A DNA stretch of 64,000 bases, taken from positions 124,001-188,000 of the forward strand of contig NZ_WHJG01000009.1 in NCBI RefSeq assembly GCF_011682175.1, given 5' to 3'. This stretch comes from Massilia frigida. Lineage in GTDB: Bacteria > Pseudomonadota > Gammaproteobacteria > Burkholderiales > Burkholderiaceae_D. The translations under genes and the position numbers were made by a program. The notes beneath the pieces were generated by a model. The model was given only the letters and a program-made list of their open reading frames with translations. It was not told the DNA's origin and did no database searches. Shown here piece after piece: positions 17,650 through 25,055 of this stretch; position 1 is the first letter of the stretch; each line of letters begins with the position of its first letter.

Positions 17650-18615
17650 ATGCCCACTTCCAGCTTTGCCGACGCGCGCGATGGGCGCGCCAGTGGCGCC
17701 ATCGTGTCCGAACTGACTGCCGGCCTGCTCGGCGGGAGCGCGGCCATCTCGCCCAAGTTCCTCTACGACGCGCTCGGTTCCCGGCTGTTCGAGGCGATTT
17801 GCGAGTTGCCCGAATATTATCCCACCCGCACCGAAGCGGCGATCGTGGCGCGCCACGGCGCCGACATCGCGCGCGCCGTGGGCGTGGGCAGCACGCTGAT
17901 CGACCTGGGTGCGGGTAATTGCGCCAAGGCGGCGCGCCTGTTCCCGCTGCTGCATCCGGCCCAGTATGTGGCGGTCGACATTTCCTACGATTTCCTGCGC
18001 GAATCCATCGAACGCTTGCAGCAGCGCTTTCCGCATATCGAGATGACCGGGCTGGGACTGGATTTTTCGGCGCATCTCGATTTGCCGGGTGTGGTACGGC
18101 CCGGCAAGCGCCTGTTCTTTTACCCGGGTTCGTCGATCGGCAATTACACGCCGGACCAGGCACGCGCCTTTCTCGGCCGCGTGCGCGACGAGTGCGACGA
18201 CGATGGCGCGCTGCTGATCGGGATCGACCTGGTCAAGGATGCCGCCACGCTCGACGCGGCCTATGACGACGCCATCGGCGTCACGGCCGCCTTCAACCTG
18301 AATCTCCTGCGCCATGTGAACCAGTTGCTGGGCGCCGACTTCAACGTGGCGCAGTGGCGCCACCGCGGCTTTTTCAACGCCGATGAAAGCCGGGTCGAGA
18401 TGCACCTGGAAGCGCGCGCAGCGCTCACCGTGCGCTGGCCGGGCGGGGAACGCCGTTTCGCGGCGGGCGAGCGGATTCATACCGAGAACAGCTACAAGTA
18501 CCGCCAGAGCGCGGCGGTGGGCTTGCTGGAACAATCGGGCTTTCAGAGCGTGCATGTGTGGACCGATCCGGACCAGTGGTTCGCGGTCATCTACGCGCGC
18601 GCCATTGCCCGATGA
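17650..18615 (+). CDS. egtD: L-histidine N-alpha-methyltransferase (hercynine synthase)
   Basis: 321 aa from ATG 17650. This start gives the usual ~35-residue lead to SPKFLYDALGSRLFEAIC; an upstream in-frame ATG at 17605 overlaps a possible -10 (TATGAT, 17604-17609). EgtD hallmarks: LPEYYPTRTEAAI, DLGAGNCAKAARLF (SAM loop), YPGSSIGNYTP, LIGIDLVKDAATL and AAFNLNLL. The enzyme trimethylates histidine to hercynine, the common precursor of ergothioneine and selenoneine. It overlaps egtB by 4 bp (ATGA), so the two are translationally coupled. It is divergent from the ABC importer across 132 bp. Confidence 0.95.
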   Translation: MPTSSFADARDGRASGAIVSELTAGLLGGSAAISPKFLYDALGSRLFEAICELPEYYPTRTEAAIVARHGADIARAVGVGSTLIDLGAGNCAKAARLFPLLHPAQYVAVDISYDFLRESIERLQQRFPHIEMTGLGLDFSAHLDLPGVVRPGKRLFFYPGSSIGNYTPDQARAFLGRVRDECDDDGALLIGIDLVKDAATLDAAYDDAIGVTAAFNLNLLRHVNQLLGADFNVAQWRHRGFFNADESRVEMHLEARAALTVRWPGGERRFAAGERIHTENSYKYRQSAAVGLLEQSGFQSVHVWTDPDQWFAVIYARAIAR

Positions 18616-19823
18616 GCATGCGCGACCTTTATGACGGCGTGCGCAAGCGTTCGCTGATGCTGGCCGAACCGCTGTCGGACGAAGACTGCGGCGCGCAGTC
18701 GATGCCCGACGCCAGTCCCATCAAATGGCACCTGGCGCATACCACCTGGTTTTTCGAGACGTTTATCCTGGAACGCTTCGAGGAAGGCTTCGCGCCGTTT
18801 CATCCGGCCTTCCGGGTGCTGTTCAACTCCTATTACAACGGCATTGGCGAGCGCCATCCGCGCGCCCAGCGTGGCGCCCTGACGCGTCCCGCCATGCGCG
18901 AGGTGCGTGCCTACCGCGCCAATGTCGATGCGCGCATGGGGCGCCTGCTGGCGCAGCAGGGCGGCGACGAGCTCCTCGGGTTGCTGGAACTGGGCTTGCA
19001 GCATGAGCAGCAGCACCAGGAATTGATGCTTACCGATGTCAAGCACCTGCTGGCGCAAAACGCCATGTGGCCCGCCTATATGGATAGTGCGCTGCCGCGC
19101 GCGCAGGGCGGCGCGGCGCTGGCGTGGATTGGTTTCGACGGCGGCCTGGCCGAGATCGGCCATGGGGATGACAGCTTCGGTTTCGACAACGAGCTGCCAC
19201 GCCATCGCCAGTATGTGGCGCCGTTCGCGCTGGCGTCGCGCCTGGTGAGCAATGGCGAGTACCTGGCGTTCATCGAGGCGGGCGGTTATCGCGAACCGTC
19301 TTTGTGGCTGTCGGAGGGCTGGGACCGGGTGGGCGAGCTGAAACTGGCGCATCCGCTGTACTGGCAGCGCGACGCGCACGGGCAGTGGCACGAATTTACC
19401 TTGCACGGCTTGCAGATGCTCGATGCGGCGCGGCCGGTGACGCATCTGTCGCTGTACGAGGCGGACGCGTTCGCGCGCTGGATGGATGCGCGCCTGCCGA
19501 CCGAGGCGGAGTGGGAAGTGGCCGCCGCCGGCATCGCGACCGCGTCTGGCGGCCTGCATCCGGCCGCCGCGCCGCAGGGCGGGGGGCTGACGCAAATGTT
19601 CGGGGAGTGCTGGCAGTGGACCAGCAGCAGCTACGCGCCGTATCCCGGCTATGCCTGCGCGCCCGGCGCGCTGGGCGAATACAACGGAAAATTCATGTTA
19701 AACCAGTATGTTCTGCGCGGTTCCTCGTGCGCCACGCCGCCCGGCCATGCGCGCGCCAGCTACCGCAACTTCTTCCCGGCCGGCGCGCGCTGGCAGTTCA
19801 CCGGCATCAGGCTGGCGCGATGA
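18612..19823 (+). CDS. egtB: Ergothioneine synthase EgtB (hercynine sulfoxide-forming iron enzyme)
   Basis: 403 aa from ATG 18612, overlapping the egtD stop. The N-terminal DinB-like part has the metal site HLAHTTWFFE and LQHEQQHQELML (H-x3-H-x-E), and a C-terminal FGE-sulfatase domain (LVSNGEYLAF, RLPTEAEWEVAA, VLRGSSCATPPGHARASYRN) follows. EgtB couples hercynine to cysteine or gamma-glutamylcysteine with O2. Which thiol is used cannot be read here. No egtA, egtC or egtE (C-S lyase) is in the window, so the last step must be encoded elsewhere. It is coupled (ATGA) to the yihY-like gene downstream. Confidence 0.93.
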   Translation: MSMRDLYDGVRKRSLMLAEPLSDEDCGAQSMPDASPIKWHLAHTTWFFETFILERFEEGFAPFHPAFRVLFNSYYNGIGERHPRAQRGALTRPAMREVRAYRANVDARMGRLLAQQGGDELLGLLELGLQHEQQHQELMLTDVKHLLAQNAMWPAYMDSALPRAQGGAALAWIGFDGGLAEIGHGDDSFGFDNELPRHRQYVAPFALASRLVSNGEYLAFIEAGGYREPSLWLSEGWDRVGELKLAHPLYWQRDAHGQWHEFTLHGLQMLDAARPVTHLSLYEADAFARWMDARLPTEAEWEVAAAGIATASGGLHPAAAPQGGGLTQMFGECWQWTSSSYAPYPGYACAPGALGEYNGKFMLNQYVLRGSSCATPPGHARASYRNFFPAGARWQFTGIRLAR

Positions 19824-20755
19824 AAGGGACGAAGGGTCTGCGCTTGCGTATCTTGAACCGCCGCGCCAACGCGTACGTGCTTGGTCATCCACTCGCCTTT
19901 GCGTGGCAGACGCTCAAGGGCTTCAAGGCCAACCAGGGCTTGCTGCTGGCGGGCGCGGTGGCGTATTACGCGCTGCTGTCGATCGTGCCGTTCCTGATGC
20001 TGGTGGTGGTGGCGCTGTCGCACTTCATCGACCAGGCCGAGCTGCTGTCGACGCTGGGGCGCTATCTGGAGTGGCTGGTGCCGGGGCAGTCCACGGCCAT
20101 CGTGAAAGAACTGTCGCACTTCATGGACGACCGTGACCTGGTCACCTGGGTGCTGTTCGCCAGCATGCTGTTTTTCAGTTCGCTCGCGTTCACGGCGCTG
20201 GAAAATGCGATGAGCGTGATCTTTCATCACCGGGTGGCGATCCGGCGCCGGCACTTTTTGATCTCGGCGATCCTGCCTTACTGTTATATCCTGGCGCTCG
20301 GCGCGGGCATCATGATCGTTACCCTGGTGGCGGGCACGCTGCAAGTGATGGGCGAGGAGAGCGTGGTTTTCCTGGGGTATGAGTGGTCGCTCAACGGCGT
20401 TTCCGGCGTGCTGCTGTATTGCCTGGGGTTGACCGGCGAGATCCTGGTGCTCAGCTCCATCTATCTGGTGATGCCGGTGGGGCGGCTGTCGCTGTCGCAC
20501 GCGCTCATTGGCGGGGTGACGGCGGCGCTGCTGTGGGAAATCGCGCGCCATGTGCTGGTCTGGTACTTTTCGACCTTGTCGCAGGTGAATATGGTGTACG
20601 GCTCGATGACCACCGCCATCGTGGTCATGTTCAGCCTGGAGATCGGCGCGACCTTGCTGCTGTTCGGCGCGCAGGTGATTTCCGAATATGAACGGGCAGG
20701 GCGCAATGAGCAGCACAAGGAACCGACCCCGCTGACCACACGCCCGGCGCAATAA
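19820..20755 (+). CDS. YihY/BrkB family inner-membrane protein
   Basis: 311 aa from ATG 19820, overlapping the egtB stop by 4 bp. Six predicted membrane helices follow an N-terminal amphipathic part; the family core is GLLLAGAVAYYALLSIVPFL and AGVTAALLWE-like segments (GGVTAALLWEIARHVLVWYF). The family was once called ribonuclease BN by mistake; its function is unknown. Placement as the third gene of an egtD-egtB operon is notable and could suggest membrane passage of the product, but this is only inference. Confidence 0.88.
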   Translation: MKGTKGLRLRILNRRANAYVLGHPLAFAWQTLKGFKANQGLLLAGAVAYYALLSIVPFLMLVVVALSHFIDQAELLSTLGRYLEWLVPGQSTAIVKELSHFMDDRDLVTWVLFASMLFFSSLAFTALENAMSVIFHHRVAIRRRHFLISAILPYCYILALGAGIMIVTLVAGTLQVMGEESVVFLGYEWSLNGVSGVLLYCLGLTGEILVLSSIYLVMPVGRLSLSHALIGGVTAALLWEIARHVLVWYFSTLSQVNMVYGSMTTAIVVMFSLEIGATLLLFGAQVISEYERAGRNEQHKEPTPLTTRPAQ

Positions 20756-20766
20756 TGCGATAAAGT

Positions 20767-20796
20767 TTGCTGCATCGCACAAACATGTGCTACACT
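20767..20796 (+). promoter_or_regulatory. Promoter of candidate small RNA, copy A
   Basis: TTGCTG at 20767-20772 and TACACT at 20791-20796 are separated by 18 bp. Both boxes are kept in copy B while the spacer has changed, as expected if the boxes are under selection. Confidence 0.6.
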
Positions 20797-20802
20797 ACGT
20801 TC

Positions 20803-21026
20803 AGTGGTGAGGTTCAAACGAACCGAAACCCTATCCAGAGCCTGCACCGCCGCGCAATATGTGTAATGTCGCAAAGGTAGATGGTTGCAACAGCCTGGAT
20901 TTGTAATTCCGAATACGGTAGTCGATTTACACGTCAGGGCACCACGCAGATAGCATGGGCGCCTGGGACACGATTAAAGCATTGGTAATACATTGGATTA
21001 GAGCTCGCTTCGGCGGGCTTTTTTTT
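20803..21026 (+). ncRNA. Candidate structured small RNA, copy A
   Basis: About 222 nt between a sigma70-like promoter and an intrinsic terminator, with no conserved ORF. Structure readable by eye: a 5' hairpin GGTTC-AAAC-GAACC, a long-range stem GTGTAA/TTACAC enclosing a CCG-AATA-CGG hairpin, and the terminal hairpin. I do not recognise an RNA family. A tRNA-like look around GGATTTGTAATTCC was considered and rejected because no acceptor stem or T-arm can be drawn. Confidence 0.6.
21002..21026 (+). terminator. Intrinsic terminator, copy A
   Basis: A seven-bp stem AGCTCGC/GCGGGCT (one G-T pair) is closed by a TTCG tetraloop and followed by seven T. Confidence 0.9.
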
Positions 21027-21064
21027 CGTCTGTGCGGCGCTATTGAATGAAAAGAGAATTCCGA

Positions 21065-21325
21065 ATGAACCCAGACGCCGGATCTGACGTCACATTGACG
21101 GAGCAAGTCGTCTGTCGCCAGTGCTTTCAAACGGCGTCGATCACACTTGGCTATGGCGATGTCAACGGCGCGTTGCGAAGCTGGGAGTCGTTCTTTTGCC
21201 CCCACTGCCGTTTGACATGGGAAAGCGACGATATCGGTTTCCTTCAACCGGAGCCACGTACCCGGATGCTGGAGGCGCACGGCGAGTGGACCGTCAGGAT
21301 AGGGGGGCGCAAAGTCGGCGTTTAA
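21065..21325 (+). CDS. Small zinc-ribbon-like protein between the repeats
   Basis: 86 aa from ATG 21065 (AAAGAG eight nt upstream; an ATG at 21047 is possible). Two CxxC pairs, CRQC and CPHC, lie about 26 residues apart, which suggests a zinc ribbon. The rest is soluble with no signal peptide. It begins 33 bp after the end of repeat copy A and is unique to the inter-repeat space. No family is recognised. It could be cargo duplicated or trapped with the repeat unit. Confidence 0.55.
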   Translation: MNPDAGSDVTLTEQVVCRQCFQTASITLGYGDVNGALRSWESFFCPHCRLTWESDDIGFLQPEPRTRMLEAHGEWTVRIGGRKVGV

Positions 21326-21362
21326 TGCCGTCAAGGTCCTACGCAATGCGCTTGACCTCGAT

Positions 21363-21524
21363 ATGATGACGGCATATGCCGCGCTCAAGCATGAATCGGG
21401 CATCGTGTTGACCGGCACCGTGCACGAATGCCTGTGGCTCAAGCGATTACTGGAGAGGGCTGGCGAGAGCCCGGTCATGACCTGCGTTGCCGGCGCCGGC
21501 GGCGCGCTTCCCGGATCACGGTGA
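21363..21524 (+). CDS. Possible 53-aa ORF
   Basis: ATG at 21363 opens a frame MMTAYAALKHESGIVLTG through LWLKRLLERAGESPVM and ends 53 codons on, with the stop touching repeat copy B. Third-position G/C bias is coding-like, but there is no good ribosome site. It might be the remnant of a longer gene. Unidentified. Confidence 0.3.
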   Translation: MMTAYAALKHESGIVLTGTVHECLWLKRLLERAGESPVMTCVAGAGGALPGSR

Positions 21525-21530
21525 TAATGT

Positions 21531-21560
21531 TTGCTGCGCCGCACAATCCTGTGTTACACT
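21531..21560 (+). promoter_or_regulatory. Promoter of candidate small RNA, copy B
   Basis: TTGCTG at 21531-21536 and TACACT at 21555-21560, 18-bp spacer, the same arrangement as copy A. Confidence 0.6.
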
Positions 21561-21566
21561 ACGTTC

Positions 21567-21790
21567 AGTGGTGAGGTTCAAACGAACCGAAACCCTGTCC
21601 AAGGCCTGCACCGCCGCGCAATATGTGTAATGTCGCAAAGGTAAATGGTAGCAACAGCATGGATTTGTAATTCCGAATACGGTAGTCGATTTACACGTCA
21701 GGGCACCACGCAGATAGCATGGGCGCCTGGGACACGATTAAAGCATTGGTAATACATTGGATTAGAGCTCGCTTCGGCGGGCTTTTTTTT
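21567..21790 (+). ncRNA. Candidate structured small RNA, copy B
   Basis: About 222 nt, nearly identical to copy A. The 5' hairpin, the GTGTAA/TTACAC stem and the terminator are all unchanged. Substitutions fall in stretches I read as single-stranded. Confidence 0.6.
21766..21790 (+). terminator. Intrinsic terminator, copy B
   Basis: Same seven-bp TTCG-capped stem and T7 tract as copy A. Confidence 0.9.
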
Positions 21791-21796
21791 CGTCTG

Positions 21797-22028
21797 CATT
21801 TTCTTTCCCCATGGTGATCAAGGAAAACGATGCCAGCACGCGCGACGGTGAAGAGCGCTTCAGCAACGACATGATGCTGATACCGGGCGGGCGGTCCAGG
21901 CTGATGGCCGATCCGGTGGACGTGCTGGCGGCGAAGCAGCTGCCTGATCCCGACGCCGGCCGAACAGGGGCCCGTGCGCGCAAGCGCCGGGCCCCTGTTG
22001 TCTGCGCCGGCAGGGCCAGCGCTTGCCG
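21797..22028. other. Gap with a coding-like fragment and a strong hairpin
   Basis: The plus strand from 21811 reads MVIKENDASTRDGEERF and onward for about 57 residues with coding-like codon use, but without a ribosome site; it may be a gene fragment. A 12-bp perfect stem AACAGGGGCCCG (21963-21974) pairs with 21988-21999. It lies 30 bp beyond the stop of the minus-strand propeller gene and probably terminates it, although no T-run follows. Confidence 0.4.
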
Positions 22029-22922
22029 CTACGCGTCGGGCTGGTTGGTGACGAGGTAAGTCGCGTACAGTTGCGAACTGGACGAGCCGGAATAGACCAT
22101 GCACAACTGGGTATCGGTGGCGGCGAGCGCGGGGACTGAGGTTTCCTGATCAGGAATTTGCTGGGCAGCACTCCAACCGGTGCCGTCGGAGAAGGTGCTG
22201 CCCCACAATCGCGAACTATTGGTATCGGAATACACCATGTACAGACAGTCCTGGAAGCAAGCCAGCGCCGGAATGGACGTGAATTGTCCATCAATGGGTT
22301 GTGCGTCGCTCCAGTTCAGCCCGTCAGTCGACGTGGCCCAGTACAACTGTGAGCCGTCAGAACTGGAGTACACCATGTACAGCGTGTCGCCCATGGCAGC
22401 GAGCGCCGGCACCGAAGTGTACTGGTTGGGGATTTGCACCGCTTGTGTCCAGGTGATCCCATCGGGCGAGGTGCTGGCCCAGAGCTGGGAGCTGTTCGCA
22501 TCGGAGTACACCATGCACAGCGTTTCCCCGAGTGTTGCGATCGCCGGGATCGAGGTTTGTTGTCCGATCTGATTTGCTTGAGTCCAGTTGGTGCCGTCCA
22601 GGGACTGCGTTTGATACAGCTGCGGAAAGTCGTCGCCGAAGCCGGCATACATCATGCACAGGGTGTCGCCCAGCAGGGCCAGCGCCGGCACATTCGTCTG
22701 CTGGCCGATTTCCGTGGCCTGTGACCAGTTGACCCCGTCTGCCGACAGCGTGGTCCAGATCTGCCCGTCACCGCTGGCGTCGCTGTAAGCCATGCAAAAG
22801 CCGCCTTGCGGCGCCGCCGACAGCGCGGGAATCGAGGTAAATTGGCCGGGAATGGCGACCGGGTTGGTAAACTGGATGACATTGTTGGCGCTGCGTTGTG
22901 GAATTTTCTCAGGCTTGTTCAT
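22029..22922 (-). CDS. Asp-box repeat (beta-propeller-like) protein
   Basis: 297 aa made of six units of about 45 residues. Five carry an Asp-box-like S-x-D-G-x-x-W (SADGVNW, SLDGTNW, SPDGITW, STDGLNW, FSDGTGW). Each is followed by an IPxQxTSVPALA-LGDTLCMVYS strand pair, and the last unit is shortened. This predicts a six-bladed beta-propeller as in sialidase/lectin folds. No sialidase catalytic residues, signal peptide or membrane segment is visible. The codon use looks less GC-biased than in neighbours. It lies 91 bp downstream of the unknown gene at 23014 on the same strand. Possible carbohydrate-binding role; unproven. Confidence 0.8.
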   Translation of the reverse strand: MNKPEKIPQRSANNVIQFTNPVAIPGQFTSIPALSAAPQGGFCMAYSDASGDGQIWTTLSADGVNWSQATEIGQQTNVPALALLGDTLCMMYAGFGDDFPQLYQTQSLDGTNWTQANQIGQQTSIPAIATLGETLCMVYSDANSSQLWASTSPDGITWTQAVQIPNQYTSVPALAAMGDTLYMVYSSSDGSQLYWATSTDGLNWSDAQPIDGQFTSIPALACFQDCLYMVYSDTNSSRLWGSTFSDGTGWSAAQQIPDQETSVPALAATDTQLCMVYSGSSSSQLYATYLVTNQPDA

Positions 22923-23013
22923 GGCGATTCTCCGGTTGGTTGTGACACAGTGGTGCTACGTAAGTGCGCCAGCTGGCGCTTGGCCCTTGCGAAGGGCAAA
23001 TTCGTGGTCGGCT

Positions 23014-24075
23014 TCATGACCGGGAAAGCGGGACCGGCTCGCCTCCAGCCGGACCCCACACCACCAGCGAAAAATCCTGGCGCGTGGGAGTCAGCTGCGA
23101 CAGGGGCAGCACGTTGCGGTCGCTCGCATACACGGTCACCGTGTCGGGCGAGGTAATGGCGAGCCCCTTGCCCCATCGAAAACTGCTATTCATATAGGTT
23201 TCCGCAAGCGCCCACAGGATCAGGACAATCGCATTGGCCAGCGGCGTCTGGTTGTTCAGCATGTAGCTCAGCAAGTCGGTCAGCGACTGGCTCACGCCCG
23301 GCACCGGCATGATGCGATGACCCACCCTGGACAAGGGCAAGCCGGCTGCCAGGTCGATGCTGTACAGGCACATGAGGTTGTTGCTGCCGTCGTCATCGGC
23401 GTTCAGGGTGAACATGAACATGCGGCCATCCGTCTGGGTGACCAGCGCCAGGCCGGCACCGGACTCGGCAAACTCGCATGTGTGATAGACCGGGTCGAAC
23501 AGAATCTGTCCTTGCTGCAGGGTATCGCTGCGGGAGCGGTACAGGGTCAGGCTGTTGCCATTGACGCCAGCGACGATGTAGCGCCCGCCGGGCCCCGCTT
23601 CCTTGGTCATGCCCACGCCATTGATGCCTTCGGTGCGCGCGATGCTGCCCAGAACCCGCATCGGCTCGTTGCGCAGGGTCGCTTGCAGGTCGCATATCTG
23701 GATCATGGACTGGTCGCCGCTGGTCTCGGTCGGCTGGATGCCCATGGCCATGAAGCTGCCGCAGGCCTGGGACGAGCAGGGATGGCACCAGCCTTTCTCG
23801 TCGGTGTCGTAGGTGGCGGCGATCGTGCCCTCGGCGCCGGCACTGAGGCGGTCTGCGATCAGGTATCTGCCGCTGGTCGCCCCGGCTTCCAGGTCGGTGT
23901 GGGTGAAAATGAGCTTGTCGGCGTAGGCGGCAATGCCCTTGAAATGCGAGAGCACCATGCCCCCGGGTGAGGTGGGATCGACCGGGCAGGCGTAGTAGTT
24001 GCGCGTGGCGGCGTCGGGAACTGCATGGAAGGCCGCCAGCACATCATGCATTTCGAGATTGGACGGGATGATCAT
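23014..24075 (-). CDS. Unknown 353-aa protein
   Basis: The ATG at 24075 is preceded by AGGAGAGC. No signal peptide. The sequence is beta-rich with many short strand-like stretches (GRYLIADRLSAG, GRYIVAGVNGNSLTLYRS, GRMFMFTLNADDDG), which suggests another propeller. A cysteine pair CHPCSSQAC lies near residue 97. One hydrophobic stretch (LANAIVLILWALAETYM, near residue 280) may be a membrane segment or buried helix. I do not recognise a family. It is probably co-transcribed with the Asp-box protein gene downstream. Confidence 0.75.
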   Translation of the reverse strand: MIIPSNLEMHDVLAAFHAVPDAATRNYYACPVDPTSPGGMVLSHFKGIAAYADKLIFTHTDLEAGATSGRYLIADRLSAGAEGTIAATYDTDEKGWCHPCSSQACGSFMAMGIQPTETSGDQSMIQICDLQATLRNEPMRVLGSIARTEGINGVGMTKEAGPGGRYIVAGVNGNSLTLYRSRSDTLQQGQILFDPVYHTCEFAESGAGLALVTQTDGRMFMFTLNADDDGSNNLMCLYSIDLAAGLPLSRVGHRIMPVPGVSQSLTDLLSYMLNNQTPLANAIVLILWALAETYMNSSFRWGKGLAITSPDTVTVYASDRNVLPLSQLTPTRQDFSLVVWGPAGGEPVPLSRS

Positions 24076-24189
24076 GCTGCTCTCCTGGTGGTGGGCATTG
24101 GGTGCTCGGTCGTGAGCGGATGTATCCAGTGTGGCCGTCTCTTGTCTGCGCGATAAGTATCTTTACCGTTACAGTGGCCTTGCTACGGT

Positions 24190-24493
24190 AACTGGCCAGC
24201 ACCGTCGACATGCTGACGCGCGCCCGAGCAGATCTCGGCCGCCAGCAGCTCCTGCAGGGCGCTCGACCAGGGTTCGCAGAAGTCGAATTGACGCGACCAG
24301 ACAATGCTTGCGGCTGCGCTATGCCCGCGTCGACCGGAATGACGTCCTCGGTCAGGTCATGGCGGGCTTGCAAACCGTGAACCATGCGTTGGGTGAGCGC
24401 TACGCGATCTCGCGTATACTGTTTGTTCCTTCCGATGCGCCGTCACCGTCCGTCTATGCATTGCTCACTGTTGGACGGACGGGAGGAAAACGG
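24190..24493 (+). pseudogene. Possible frameshifted gene remnant upstream of the SUKH-3 gene
   Basis: Coding-like sequence runs in two frames. The first reads LTRARADLGRQQLLQGARPG and FAEVELTRPDNAC. The second takes over near 24305 with LRLRYARVDRNDVLGQVMAG and HALGERYAISRILFVPSDAP. The joined product would be about 100 aa. It has no recognisable family. It sits where a toxin or another immunity gene might be expected, just before a SUKH-3 protein. The call rests on codon look only. Confidence 0.3.
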
Positions 24494-24494
24494 G

Positions 24495-24956
24495 TTGTCG
24501 AACATGAATATGAGATTTGAAAAACCGACCTTTGATTTGCTGAGAAAAATGGGATGGACTGAGCATCGCGCAGTCGACCCGGCGCCTTTTCTCGCATGCC
24601 TGCTCGCGGATGGCTATGAACCTTTTCCGAAGATAAAGCCGTTTTTACAGCGTTTTGGCGGACTCAGTGGCGATATGCCTGCCTACCGGGTCGCGGGTGC
24701 GTTCGATCGCATCGATTTTCACCCCGCGCACGCGATCAGCTGCACATGCCGCGAACAGGTGACAGCGTATGAAGCGCGCGTGCACGAAAAATTGCTTCCG
24801 GTCGGAATGGCTTATAACCGGTACATGACCCTGCTCCTGTCCCAGACGGGGCGCTTGTTCGGCGGCTACGACGATTTTCTCTGCCTCATCGGAAACGATG
24901 TGCAGGAGGCGATGAGCAATCTGTTCGAGCGGCGCGACATGCCCGAAGTGTCGTAG
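24495..24956 (+). CDS. SUKH-3 domain (immunity-protein family) protein
   Basis: 153 aa from TTG 24495, chosen because GGGAGG (24481-24486) lies eight nt upstream; ATG 24504 is the alternative. The pattern FDLLRKMGWTEHRAVD, FLQRFGGLSGDMPAY, LLPVGMAYNRYMTLLLSQTG RLFGGYDDF is typical of SUKH-3, a family that neutralises polymorphic toxins of contact-dependent systems. No toxin, Rhs or secretion gene is nearby; this makes it an orphan immunity gene, or one with a decayed partner upstream. Confidence 0.75.
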   Translation: MSNMNMRFEKPTFDLLRKMGWTEHRAVDPAPFLACLLADGYEPFPKIKPFLQRFGGLSGDMPAYRVAGAFDRIDFHPAHAISCTCREQVTAYEARVHEKLLPVGMAYNRYMTLLLSQTGRLFGGYDDFLCLIGNDVQEAMSNLFERRDMPEVS

Positions 24957-25055
24957 CCGGTAGCGCGGCTGCTCGATTCGAACCACCGCGTTTGTCGCGT
25001 ACGTGTGGATTTTTCTCCGAAAATGCTACATTGACGCTACAGACGAGGAGCGCCC

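Larger units (their letters stand above)
20759..21032 (+). repeat. 274-bp direct repeat, copy A
   Basis: Copy A aligns without gaps to copy B (21523-21796), offset 764 bp. By eye there are about a dozen substitutions, all in the first half; roughly the last 140 bp are identical. Each copy contains a promoter, a ~220-nt transcribed region and an intrinsic terminator. Confidence 0.95.
21523..21796 (+). repeat. 274-bp direct repeat, copy B
   Basis: Second copy of the element at 20759-21032, same orientation, with no insertions or deletions between them. Both ends are sharp: the similarity starts at GATAA and stops after CGTCTG. Confidence 0.95.

Noticed and set aside
20880-20990. tRNA-like element in the repeat (GGATTTGTAATTCC could be an anticodon arm with TGT)
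   Set aside because: No acceptor stem, D-arm or T-arm can be paired, and the transcript continues to a separate terminator.
20759-21796. Insertion sequence or transposon ends
   Set aside because: The copies are direct, not inverted, contain no transposase and have no target-site duplication that I can see.
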